In this document: positions 56,601 through 64,000 of the stretch, one piece after another | Layout: every line of letters begins with the position of its first letter | How positions within the stretch are numbered: position 1 is the first letter of the stretch | Origin: Solen grandis | Lineage: Eukaryota; Mollusca; Bivalvia; Adapedonta; Solenidae | Reading direction: 5' to 3' | DNA length: 64,000 nt | Assembly: GCA_021229015.1 (NCBI GenBank) | Contig: CM037787.1 | Coordinates: 38,152,677-38,216,676 of the forward strand | Program-made: the position numbers and the translations under genes | Notes under the pieces: model-generated | Database searches by the model: none | Seen by the model: only the letters and a program-made list of their open reading frames with translations | What the model was told of the DNA's origin: nothing

Positions 56601-59600
56601 AGACATTAAATTTAAAAAAAAAAACATAGCTTCATAGACATATTTACTAAGTTTAAATATAACACTTTTCACATGTTGAGAGAATGAAGTGCAATGCAGA
56701 TCCATTACTACACGCTCCATTTTATCCGGGTTCCAATATAACACGATTCAAATCATAGACTTGTAAATATAACGAATGTGCTTACGGGAATATTTGTATA
56801 CTTTGCATGTTCAGGACATGAAAACCCGCATTACTCCAGTCCAAAAGAGTTGATGCAATGTTAAATGTAATTCTCAAATTTTAAGTTTTACTAAGGGTCA
56901 TACGGGACGTCACCAAATGGCAAGTTCTTCCGAAAAGTTCCTGAAACGTTGAAACGTTTGAGTTTGATTACCTAATACGATATTGATGGCATACGTAGAA
57001 AGTTAAGAATGTCTGATTATTATTTTTTTTTTTTTTTTTGCAGGCTTTATCTAACGAAAGCAATATGACCTGGTAATACATATAAGTTTAAAAACCAATA
57101 GGTCTTTAATAATAGTTATTATAAGCTTAACCCTTTCCCTCATAGAGGTAACCATGAAAAGACCTATGCGAACAACATAAATCCAGATCAGTCTGCGAGT
57201 AACTCGCAGGCTGGTCAGGTTTTATGCTGTTGGCTGCTCCTCAGTGGCCTGGAAATGAGGATTTTATAATTAAATTTGGTAAGGTTTAGCTGTGGTTTTC
57301 TGCAGATCAGGCTTTATGTGATACCTATTGAGTGCGTCAAAATGAGTCTATACGAGGGAAAGGGTTAAAGCAAAAATGCAGATTTTTTTTTCTTATATGA
57401 AATTAAATAAATAAATTATTCTGTTCAAAGCAGTTTAGGTGATTTCGGCGCTTCAGCAAATAATGTATCATACTTGCTGAATACTTCCATGAACGAGGAA
57501 AATAACATTATTGATAGCCTGTTGTGATCGATATGTACTTAACTAAAATGTACTTTAAAAAAAAAAGACATTCTGGGTTGGTAGGAAGTAAAGACTGCTC
57601 GATATGTCTATTTCATAAAAACATAATATTAAGTTCTTACAATTCTGCAATGAAGTCGCAGCACCTTTATTTTCTATAAATGCATCGATATTTGTTTATA
57701 TAGATTTTGTTTAAAATTATTTAATTTTTTTTTTAGGTTTGGTGTTGTTTTCTAATGTATGTGTGTATGTATCTTAATATGTATATTCTTTACATAATTT
57801 TGTTTACATCGATGTGACATCAGCACCTGAAATGATGCAGTTTTATTTTATTAACACTATAAAAAGAACGAGAGAAAGGAAACCATACAAAACATTGCGA
57901 GGTGTATACACGGTGGAGTTATCGCCCACAGTAAACTTAAACCTGCAGCTTTGATATGCATAGACAAAGACCTACCGTCATATGAACGTTTCAAATTCAT
58001 TCAATATATTTATAAGAATATGGAAGTTTGCTTTTCAGGGATCCTTTTTAATGATTATAACAAAGGGTTTCTTACGCCTCATACGGTGTACTGGCTGTTG
58101 TGATAAATGGACTTAAATGAAATTCAGTCACAAATGTTAAGAGAATATACATATAGTTTTTAATAATTCTAAAAATAAAAAATTCTGACAAAATTGACAC
58201 AGAGTATTTAGGAAACGGCAAAATAGTATATAAATGTTATAGGTATTTAAGATTTATTAGGCTGTATTTTTATCGTATTTTAACATTTATTTCGTTGCCC
58301 TAAATAAATGTTCATGCACGCATGCGTTCAATGCTTCAGGCGTATCTGTATATCAACTGTTTATATAGAGAGTTGTATGTATAATCGATGAAAAGTGTGT
58401 TCGAAATGACTTTTAACTCTCTCTCTCTCTCTGAAATAAGTCTTTTTATACAATATACAATAGACGTAACAGTGCACACTCGGTTGAATTTTAAGTCCAA
58501 TTTTCATAAATACCCTAACATTGTAAGTCTAAAATAAAGAAAGCAAACACGAGGACTCTGTATAATTTATTGCTGATAATATTTTTATCAAGAATTTGGA
58601 AAATAAACTAACTGTTGAAAACTGTCATGGAGAAAAATTATCATCAGAAAACTATTCACATGTTCATTTGCAATGTGGCTTATGTTGCCATGACATTGCT
58701 TTTGTATAAAACGCTACACACTGATACAAATGCATATATTCTAGCACTTACAGAATGTGTAGAATCAATTATTGGCAATGTTTATAAATATCGACTACAC
58801 TATCTTATTTATTGCGATCTTCTGTTGGTGAATTTTATGGTAAATATTGATTTTATATCACAAAGTGTTCAAATCGTCATCAGGATTGCTGTTTGTAATT
58901 TCAAAACGACACTGAAACTGCCCAGCGTGTTATCCAAGAATACATTTGAATATTAATTTAAACGTATCTATTCGTATATTTATAATGCATATGGCTCTGT
59001 TCAAATGTAAATGTACTCTAGATGTAAAATAGACGACCAACCAAATTGACTTTAAAGAACAGATTTAGAATAACAACTTTTATGATGATTTTCATTTCAT
59101 GCAAAAATTACATGTAATAATTTTGTCCTTTTTCAGTTAGTTTATTAAGCGATTTATGGACGAATATGTTTTTGTCTTCTTACTGTTCAGGGTTGTTATT
59201 ATTTATCTTTGTATAGTTTTTACTTTAACAGTTACATGCAACAATAAGTGAAGATTTTAGATTTCGTAGACCGAATTAACATCCTTTGAATAAGAAGGAA
59301 TCGTTTGGTGGTGTTACACAATTTTGATGATTTAATTATCTCCTGATTTTCTAGTTATGATTTATTGTCTGGCTGAGTCTTTACTTGTAAATGTGCAATT
59401 GATGCATTCGAATTCTTCCACTGTACCTGAAATACAAATAAATGTATTTTATCACACTAACTGACACGCATTGACCATATTTAACATCGCCATAAAAAAG
59501 CATACAAATTGTTTAGTGTGTATATATACACTTTCAATGTACTAATTTATGTACGCATTGCGAAATTCTAAGCAATATTTAAATATATATATATAGCAGT

Positions 59601-59969
59601 ATTCAAGTTACTTTCTTTACAACACATGTATGCAGCAAATGTGTATTATAAAACGAAAATCTGACGAAAAAGTGTTTATCGACTAAGATTTTGAGTTAAC
59701 TTTCGTAAGTCTCTGGTGATTTTCGAAATCTGTGTAGTTCTTTTACATATGGCAAGTAATAAAATCAAGCATTTAGATATGGGACATATTCTTTACGGTA
59801 TTAACTGTGCAAACTTTTCTTACTGTTATAGTCAGTTAGTCAATGAGGATAAATAAAACTGATCACAACTCTGGTACTTTTTTTATTTATACCATGCAAT
59901 AAAAAAAAACATCCGGAGAATGAATATTTGACTTCAAAATTATCTTTCTATATATATATAGTTATTCAG

Positions 59970-60036
<67 letters not shown>

Positions 60037-60202
60037 TTTTATTTGATTTAGCAGATATTTGTATGGACATGAAGGTACTACGCCTGTATTTCTTTTTGAA
60101 TGTTTGTACACATGTCTGACTGTGTATGTTTTACGTTCAGGTGTTTATGTATGCATATCTATTTTGCACTTGGTCTTTGTACTTATACGTGTCGGGGCGT
60201 CA

Positions 60203-60235
<33 letters not shown>

Positions 60236-63200
60236 ATTGACTGTTTAGCACTTGGTATGTGCGCTTATATGTGCCGGAGCGTCTGTCTGTCTGTCTATCT
60301 GATTGACTGTTTAGCACTTGGTCTGTGCGCTTATACGTGTATGGCGTCTTTCTGCCTATCTGATTGACTGGTTAGCACTTGGTCTGTGCGCTTTTACGTG
60401 TATGGCGTCTTTCTGCCTATCTGATTGACTGTTTAGCACTTGGTTTGTGCGCTAATACGTGTCGGTGCCGGGGCGTCTGTCTGCATGTCTACCTGTTCTC
60501 GTGTCTGTCCGTCTATCTGTTCGTCCGTCTGTGTGCGGACGTACCTGTAAATCATGTAGAGGACAAGCAGAACGATCAACATGGCTACGCTCACGCTGAT
60601 GATGATTATCTCGGTAGTCTCTGAAAATACACATAGACATGATATTTGATATTTAGTACATATTAGCTGGTTTAATACATATAGACATGCCTAGGTTGAG
60701 TACAAATAAACAAGCCGAGGTTTGGTACACGTAAATAGACTAAGCTATTCATTGCTATGCCAGTTTCAAACATACAAGTCTAATTATCGGATGTAGATAA
60801 ACACAAATCAATGGGTAAAACATTTTATGCATCAAATAATTAGATCTCTACTCTGTTCATCATTTATAATTTGAGTCCGTTGCATACGAGTATCTGTATG
60901 ATGAGAGGAAATTCAAAAAGAATTAATTTAGAATTTTCTAAAAGGCTCTCTACTCAAAGACAAAATCCAATACAGAAAATAAAATAAAAAAAGCAACAAA
61001 ACGTATTTAACATATAAGTTATCCATTTCAGAACTTAGGGAAGTTAATTAAATTGATACGTCAACTTTAACTTGATCATCAATGAATGTTTTATTTTTTT
61101 ATTTATTTATTTGCTTTGTTGTTTTCCGGGGATTTATTGTTGTTGTTTTAATCATAGAAGTATTATAAATAAGTAGGATAAGAAAAAAAGATCTTGTAGG
61201 AGAAAGTGGTCATTGGTATAGAAGTCGTCATGGTAACTATCTCAGAAGGAAAGGAAACAGAAGTAGTGACAGTAGAAGTAGTATTAAAAGTATCAAACAT
61301 GATATCCATTTAACTGTATATGTGTATGGCAAAACGGGGAATTCGGTAATTTATGAACCCAGGTTAAGTCAAGACAACATATAAACAAAAAAAATGCTTT
61401 GAGGCTCCGTCTTTTACATATTAATAGTAGAAGAAGTAGCAGTAGCATTAGTAGTAGATGAAGTAATAATAGTCGAATTAGTGGGAGGAGAAGTAGTCAG
61501 AGAGGAATAGTGGTAATAGTAATAGTTGATGTTGTAGTTCTATTAACTTTGAAATGGTAGACTTAACAACGTTGTACTCTAAACATGCTTAGAACGAGAA
61601 TAGTGCAGCAGTGGCAGCAATTGATCAGTGGTAATTCTAGCTTTTAACTACATCAATAATAGTTGCATGGTTACATAAGAAATTAACCTTCTAGTGTATA
61701 AGCCGTATAGTACTTACTTTTTAGAAATGTCTTGTCCAACTTAACTATTTATCCAGACTCGCTTTTCAGTTTCATTCATTCCTTAGATGTGGAATTAAAC
61801 CATGTAGCACCCTAATGCAACCATATCTGTATTGATATACCACATTGACAGCTCTGTGGTATATGGGCTTATCCGGTAACAACCGGGGACCAGTCCGAGA
61901 CATATGGGACGGGATCGATACATGTGACAGACCGGCCCAACATCGACCATAGTGTAAACACATTCTAGCCTGGAACCAGCCAGGTAAGGTTTTTTTGCAC
62001 ACCTGAGTTCTATTGTGTCAATTTCTGCTGTTGTTGACAGTGAAATTGCCCAAGCTCTGTATCATTTTTAAAATACGGAGTACAAAATTATTTATATGCG
62101 ATTATCAGTCTCGGCGCATGAAGTATTCAATACTTACTTAAGCTTATTTTACTATAATAAGTTCATGTTTTGGACTTACCCTTTCTGATAATTTTGATAG
62201 CTGGTTAGTATAGTGAACTCCTATTTTCCATACAATTATACAATTGTGTTCAGCTGTGGAAACTTTTTTTTTAATCGAAATCCTATCATTAAGTTCCCGT
62301 CGTGCATAATGACCGAGTTACCACGGTGTATAATAACTTTGTATTTAAAGATACATAGATGAAAGTAAAACCAGTGTTAAGAAATTATGTTTTTAAATCT
62401 AAATCACTCCATAGACGAATGAATGAATGAATGAATGAATGAATGAATTAATTAATTAATTAATTAATTAATTAATTAATTAATTATATTACATAAAGTA
62501 AATAGACTCCAATATATACGATATACAGCTGATCCTGTATTAACGGCCACCTGTTTTAAGCGGTCAACCTATATTTAGCGGTCAGTTTAGATATACTATC
62601 CTAGCATTTTGCTATATATTAAACTTTCATTTAGCGTTCACTTCTGATGTGCAGTCACTTTCTCTTGTTCTCATGACTGACCGCTTCAGACAGGTTTGAC
62701 TGTACTCGTATGCTACGAGTATATCGTATGGACCCAGAGTAAAGCCTCCTAAAACGGCACCTCTGAGCAACAGCTACCTTTTAGCAGTTACATTTGTGTT
62801 TCCCCAATTAGTTTTACCTGGGCAAAGTCGTTACCTTTGTACAGCAACACCTCTCGAAGCTGTTGCTAATGAGAGTTCCACTGCACTTTCATATCTACTC
62901 GCATAGAAAGCGTGTTGCAAGTAGCAAGTCTGTCTCAATGTTTGCCTACCTGGATTCAACCGATTATGGTGACGGTCTGATGGATAATCGATTTGCGATT
63001 ACTATTGTTATGGTTATTGGCTCCTGTGTGAAATAGGAAGAAATGAAGCGCTCATGAAAATTTTAACTCATTCACGTCTGTAGTCAGCTGAATGGGATTT
63101 CAATATTTCCAACTGAGTTTGAATCGGAAACGGGAAGGATCGAGAGATGCATTGTGGGGTCTGATGTGTTACTTACATCTCTCAGAGTTACTATCGACTG

Positions 63201-63975
63201 AACTCTAGTTTACTAAAGCTAAATGAGGTCTAACAGTTCATGTTTTGGAGTAAATTTCGAAAATGTATCGATTTTCGTCCTTCCCGAAATTGGGAAGTCG
63301 TGGATTCGTTCCCCGATTTTAACATATTGAAGTCGTTAAAATGGTACTGGTGTATCTCCCTTGCTGATAGATCCAGAACTTAGTGACCCAGTGACAAGTA
63401 GTGTGACTAATTGACTATCATGTCACTTGTCAATGAAATGATAACGCACTGAGACAGCACTATATCTGTGTCATGTAGACAAAGTCACAAAATGACTGAA
63501 CGACTATTGACTGCACGTTAAATCCATCCAAACATGCAAAGGGCACGCGATAGATGAGAAATTAGCATCTGCAATTAATTACAGTCAGTCAAAAGAAAGT
63601 GACCGCTTAACAGACGTGACCCATAAATGAAGGTTAGCCATATAAAAAAATGCTAGGATGATAGTATCGAAACTGACCGCTAAATACAGGTTGACCGCTT
63701 AATGCAGGTGGTCCTTAATACAGGTTAATCTGTAAATGGCATTCCATCACATTTGTGCTGATTCATTTTAATGTCATTTATAATTGAACAAGGCAACAGC
63801 ATCCACGAAACACCACACTGACATTGTATGTTGACAGCCACTACTTACTGTCGTTGCTTTCCTCGTCCTGACATAATTCATCAAAGAAGCCGCAGGCGGG
63901 CGTGTCGGGAGGCTTGTAGTCGTTGTCGTCCGTGGTCCGACCGTCACCCCAGATAATCTTCGTGTACGTCCAGTT
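46666..63975 (-). CDS. Receptor guanylyl cyclase, NPR/Gyc76C-like (5' part beyond window)
   Basis: Sixteen exons on the - strand join in phase to give, in order, the last ectodomain exon, one membrane helix, kinase-homology domain, coiled-coil dimerisation segment, complete class III cyclase domain and a C-terminal tail of about 315 residues. It would make cGMP from GTP at the plasma membrane in response to an extracellular, probably peptide, ligand. Cyclase residues are present: two metal-binding Asp (FSDIV, GDAYM), the guanine-selecting Glu (VETIGDAYM) and Cys (RYCLFGD), and NTASRMES. The kinase-like domain keeps VAVKK and DFG but has HGNL in place of HRDL, as expected for a pseudokinase in this family. 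Vertebrate natriuretic receptors end just after the cyclase domain; the long tail is closer to insect Gyc76C. The ligand-binding domain and start codon lie past 64000. Confidence 0.95.
48071..48162 (-). CDS. Exon: cyclase domain, penultimate part
   Basis: It encodes [13 protein letters not shown]...[12 protein letters not shown], matching ALKIHLS...LRGD in natriuretic receptors. Phase 1 in, 0 out. The donor GTTGGT is a weak match to consensus, but the join to GKGMMQTYW is firm. Confidence 0.9.
48853..48963 (-). CDS. Exon: cyclase domain, catalytic core
   Basis: It encodes [30 protein letters not shown] and NGK, one of the most conserved parts of guanylyl cyclases; Cys is the purine-selecting residue. 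Acceptor TTCAG, donor GTGAGT. Confidence 0.95.
49223..49385 (-). CDS. Exon: cyclase domain with GDAYM
   Basis: It encodes [19 protein letters not shown], with the guanine-recognition Glu and second metal Asp, through QQLEVRIG. Donor G|GTATGT, phase 1. Confidence 0.95.
50822..50890 (-). CDS. Exon: cyclase domain, short 23-codon exon
   Basis: It encodes [20 protein letters not shown] and VYK, joining in phase 0 on both sides to STPLE and VETIGDAYM. Confidence 0.93.
51111..51234 (-). CDS. Exon: start of cyclase domain
   Basis: It encodes [20 protein letters not shown] and [19 protein letters not shown]. The first metal-binding Asp is in FSDIV. The following Gly of the vertebrate FSDIVGFT is Gln here. 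Donor GAG|GTAGGG, phase 0. Confidence 0.95.
51830..51970 (-). CDS. Exon: dimerisation coiled coil
   Basis: It encodes [20 protein letters not shown] and the [18 protein letters not shown] segment, the signalling helix shared by receptor cyclases. Acceptor ACTTCAG, donor AG|GTGGGA, phase 2 out. Confidence 0.95.
52392..52602. mobile_element. MITE-like repeat with ACACTGTA ends (211 bp)
   Basis: CACTGTAAAATCATTATATT and the inverse AATTCTTATACAGTG bound CGTGG-rich sequence shared with 38683-38894 (AGTTTTCGTGGGG, ATATTCGTGGAT). Intronic in the cyclase gene. Confidence 0.65.
52655..52850 (-). CDS. Exon: C-lobe end of kinase-homology domain
   Basis: It encodes [38 protein letters not shown] and TLTKINPY. 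The CW...D...RP motif is the usual end of a kinase-like fold. Acceptor GTTGCAG, donor GTGAGT, phase 2 out. Confidence 0.94.
53275..53368 (+). mobile_element. SINE 3' fragment
   Basis: GCAGCACTTTATCTGTCTC, TCGTCTCCAAATGACTGAAA and GTAGGACGTAAAACCCAAC match the 3' half of the SINE family. The head is absent. Confidence 0.75.
53436..53594 (-). CDS. Exon: kinase-homology domain, APE region
   Basis: It encodes [29 protein letters not shown] and SHLSPK. WTAPE and DVYALGI are activation-segment and helix F motifs. Donor G|GTACGC, phase 1. Confidence 0.94.
53886..54057 (-). CDS. Exon: kinase-homology domain, pseudo-catalytic loop
   Basis: It encodes [40 protein letters not shown] and EHAYYA. HGNL replaces HRDL, so the catalytic Asp is missing as in other receptor cyclases; DFG is kept. 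The donor C|GTGCGT joins EHAYYAR to LFWTAPE exactly where relatives read YAKKLWTAPE. Confidence 0.93.
54447..54518 (-). CDS. Exon: kinase-homology domain, 24 codons
   Basis: It encodes [20 protein letters not shown] and DICQ in phase 0 on both sides. Acceptor CTCTGCAG, donor CAG|GTGAGG. Confidence 0.93.
54835..54905 (+). mobile_element. tRNA-like SINE head
   Basis: GAGGTCGAGTGGTAGCGTAC and GGTTGTGGGTTCGAATC are A- and B-box-like. The following sequence does not match the other SINE bodies. A true tRNA is unlikely because no acceptor stem closes. Confidence 0.5.
55082..55186 (-). CDS. Exon: kinase-homology domain, hinge, with GC donor
   Basis: It encodes [20 protein letters not shown] and [14 protein letters not shown]. 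The reading phase and homology require the exon to end at CAG followed by GCACGT, so the intron is GC-AG rather than GT-AG. It joins in phase 0 to DVIQNDD. Confidence 0.92.
55455..55568. mobile_element. 114-bp MITE with 20-bp terminal inverted repeats
   Basis: AAGGTAAAGTCCCTGTAATG and its inverse CATTACAGGGACTTTACCTT enclose about 74 bp. There is no coding capacity. Intronic. Confidence 0.85.
55637..55735 (+). mobile_element. Possible degraded 234-bp-type MITE fragment
   Basis: TTAACCCTCTACTTCATATAG and ATTCATTTTGACAC resemble the left end of the MITE at 21622-21855. The remainder has diverged or been lost. Confidence 0.45.
55794..56018 (-). CDS. Exon: start of kinase-homology domain
   Basis: A 75-codon exon: a Ser/Gly-rich juxtamembrane segment ([15 protein letters not shown]) and then [20 protein letters not shown] with the conserved Lys, ending at FLLQMKH. 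The alignment to LSEMKH of the next exon has the same spacing as in natriuretic receptors. Donor CAT|GTATGT, phase 0. Confidence 0.92.
56324..56393 (-). CDS. Exon: juxtamembrane segment
   Basis: The acceptor TTTTGCAG is followed by [20 protein letters not shown] and DYN. The W-x-I/W-K-I pattern is typical of the segment after the membrane helix. The 3' boundary is uncertain: AAC|GTGTCT (used here) and ATG|GTTAAT at 56297 both keep phase 0, and neither is a strong donor. Confidence 0.82.
57131..57364 (-). mobile_element. piggyBac-type MITE, 234 bp, copy 2
   Basis: The ends CCCTTTCCCTCAT and CGAGGGAAAGGG are flanked by TTAA at 57127-57130 and 57365-57368. The length is identical to the copy at 21622-21855, but the interior runs in the opposite direction and its central palindrome is partly decayed. 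Confidence 0.85.
59976..60034. repeat. (AT)n microsatellite
   Basis: About 29 AT dinucleotides, intronic. Confidence 0.95.
60140..60540 (+). repeat. CTGT-rich tandem array (~62-66-bp units)
   Basis: TTAGCACTTGGT(C/A)TGTGCGCTTA-type units recur at about 60243, 60309, 60371 and 60431, interspersed with (CTGT)n such as 60202-60230. The array stops within a few bases of the splice donor of the membrane exon. Frames across it are repeat shadows. Confidence 0.85.
60545..60620 (-). CDS. Exon: membrane-spanning segment
   Basis: A 76-bp exon encoding TTE and then [20 protein letters not shown], a clear single membrane helix ending in YR. Acceptor ATTTTCAG, donor AG|GTACGT. Phase 1 in and 2 out, consistent with both neighbours. 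Confidence 0.93.
62417..62486. repeat. (GAAT)n followed by (TTAA)n-type array
   Basis: About eight GAAT units (62417-62447) pass directly into about ten ATTA/TTAA units. Confidence 0.95.
62524..63734. mobile_element. Repeat with ~150-bp terminal inverted repeats (1.2 kb)
   Basis: The left arm 62524-62676 contains CCTGTATTAACGGCCACCTG, TTAAGCGGTCAACC and TTAGCGGTCAGTTT. The right arm 63593-63734 is its inverse with the same order of motifs. The interior has no long frame and includes a SINE. Superfamily unknown; no convincing target duplication was seen. Confidence 0.7.
63270..63540 (+). mobile_element. tRNA-derived SINE nested in the TIR repeat
   Basis: GGGAAGTCGTGGATTCGTTCC is the B-box region. 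ATCTCCCTTGCTGATAGATCC and AAATGACTGAACGACTATTG match the family body and 3' part with decay. Confidence 0.75.
63849..63975 (-). CDS. Exon: last ectodomain exon of the receptor cyclase
   Basis: The acceptor CTTTATCCAG is followed by [19 protein letters not shown] and [19 protein letters not shown]. An IxWxxG...P.CGF...C pattern just before the membrane is typical of natriuretic-type receptors. It contains an N-glycosylation sequon (NWT). Donor A|GTAAGT, phase 1. Exons for the ligand-binding fold lie beyond the window. Confidence 0.9.
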
Positions 63976-64000
63976 CTGGATAAAGATATAACTAGACAGT

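Larger units (their letters stand above)
56420..60544 (-). other. Cyclase intron (4.1 kb) between membrane and juxtamembrane exons
   Basis: It contains the second 234-bp MITE, (CT)n near 58420-58433, (AT)n, and a CTGT-rich tandem array next to the donor. An AT-rich + strand frame (58615-58956, 113 codons) has no domain and is treated as chance. Confidence 0.7.
60621..63848 (-). other. Cyclase intron (3.2 kb) before the membrane exon
   Basis: AT-rich DNA with tetranucleotide arrays and a TIR-bounded repeat at its far end. A frame at 61772-62002 (- strand) has no domain. No exon was seen. Confidence 0.7.

Noticed and set aside
58615..58956. 113-codon frame as a gene
   Set aside because: Antisense inside a cyclase intron, AT-rich, no recognisable domain; chance frame is likelier.
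60059..60624. Cys/Leu-rich + strand frames
   Set aside because: Translations of the CTGT-rich tandem array and antisense of the cyclase membrane exon.

Overview
The window is nuclear DNA of a eukaryote with exon-intron genes, very AT-rich introns and many dispersed repeats. The repeat types (tRNA-headed SINEs with a 3' end reading like GGACGCTAAACCC, DINE/pearl-like elements with terminal hairpins and ~165-bp core repeats, TTAA-flanked MITEs) together with two recognisable genes point to a bivalve mollusc, probably a heterodont clam; the species assignment is inference. There are no prokaryotic operons, rRNA genes or CRISPR arrays.

Layout. Positions 1-23067 are mostly repeats and anonymous AT-rich DNA: microsatellites, a SINE (4701-4957), one orphan terminal-exon candidate (6707-6906), a 15-copy 58-bp minisatellite (7726-8606), several degenerate pearl-like repeat tracts, a short P2X7-cytoplasmic-domain-like reading frame (19016-19243) beside a 100-N assembly gap, and a 234-bp piggyBac-type MITE. 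From 23068 to 41480 on the + strand lie seven exons of a cell-surface protein with two sushi domains, one MAM domain, a Thr/Pro-rich stalk, one membrane segment and a short tail; its 5' end is not identified. From 46666 to 63975 on the - strand lie sixteen exons of a receptor guanylyl cyclase (natriuretic-peptide-receptor/Gyc76C type): last ectodomain exon, membrane segment, kinase-homology domain, dimerisation helix, complete cyclase domain and an unusually long C-terminal tail. The ligand-binding ectodomain lies beyond 64000. The two genes are convergent (tail to tail) with about 5.2 kb between them.

The most notable structure is in the 11-kb first visible intron of the sushi/MAM gene: a 4467-bp element (28657-33123) with ~275-bp terminal inverted repeats and a 6-bp target duplication (ATAGAC/ATAAAC), which are Polinton/Maverick hallmarks, inserted inside an older pearl-like repeat whose core-repeat phase is restored when the element is removed. 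It carries only a zinc-finger plus packaging-ATPase-like gene (30323-31855, - strand), now broken by two frameshifts and lacking the Walker A lysine, behind an array of five ~143-bp repeats, at least three of which carry an intact ATF/CREB-like site joined to an ETS-like site. No polymerase, integrase or capsid gene is seen, so it looks like a non-autonomous or satellite-like Polinton relative.

Exon boundaries were read by eye from splice sites, reading phase and family conservation; repeat-family assignments rest on structure only, without a database search.
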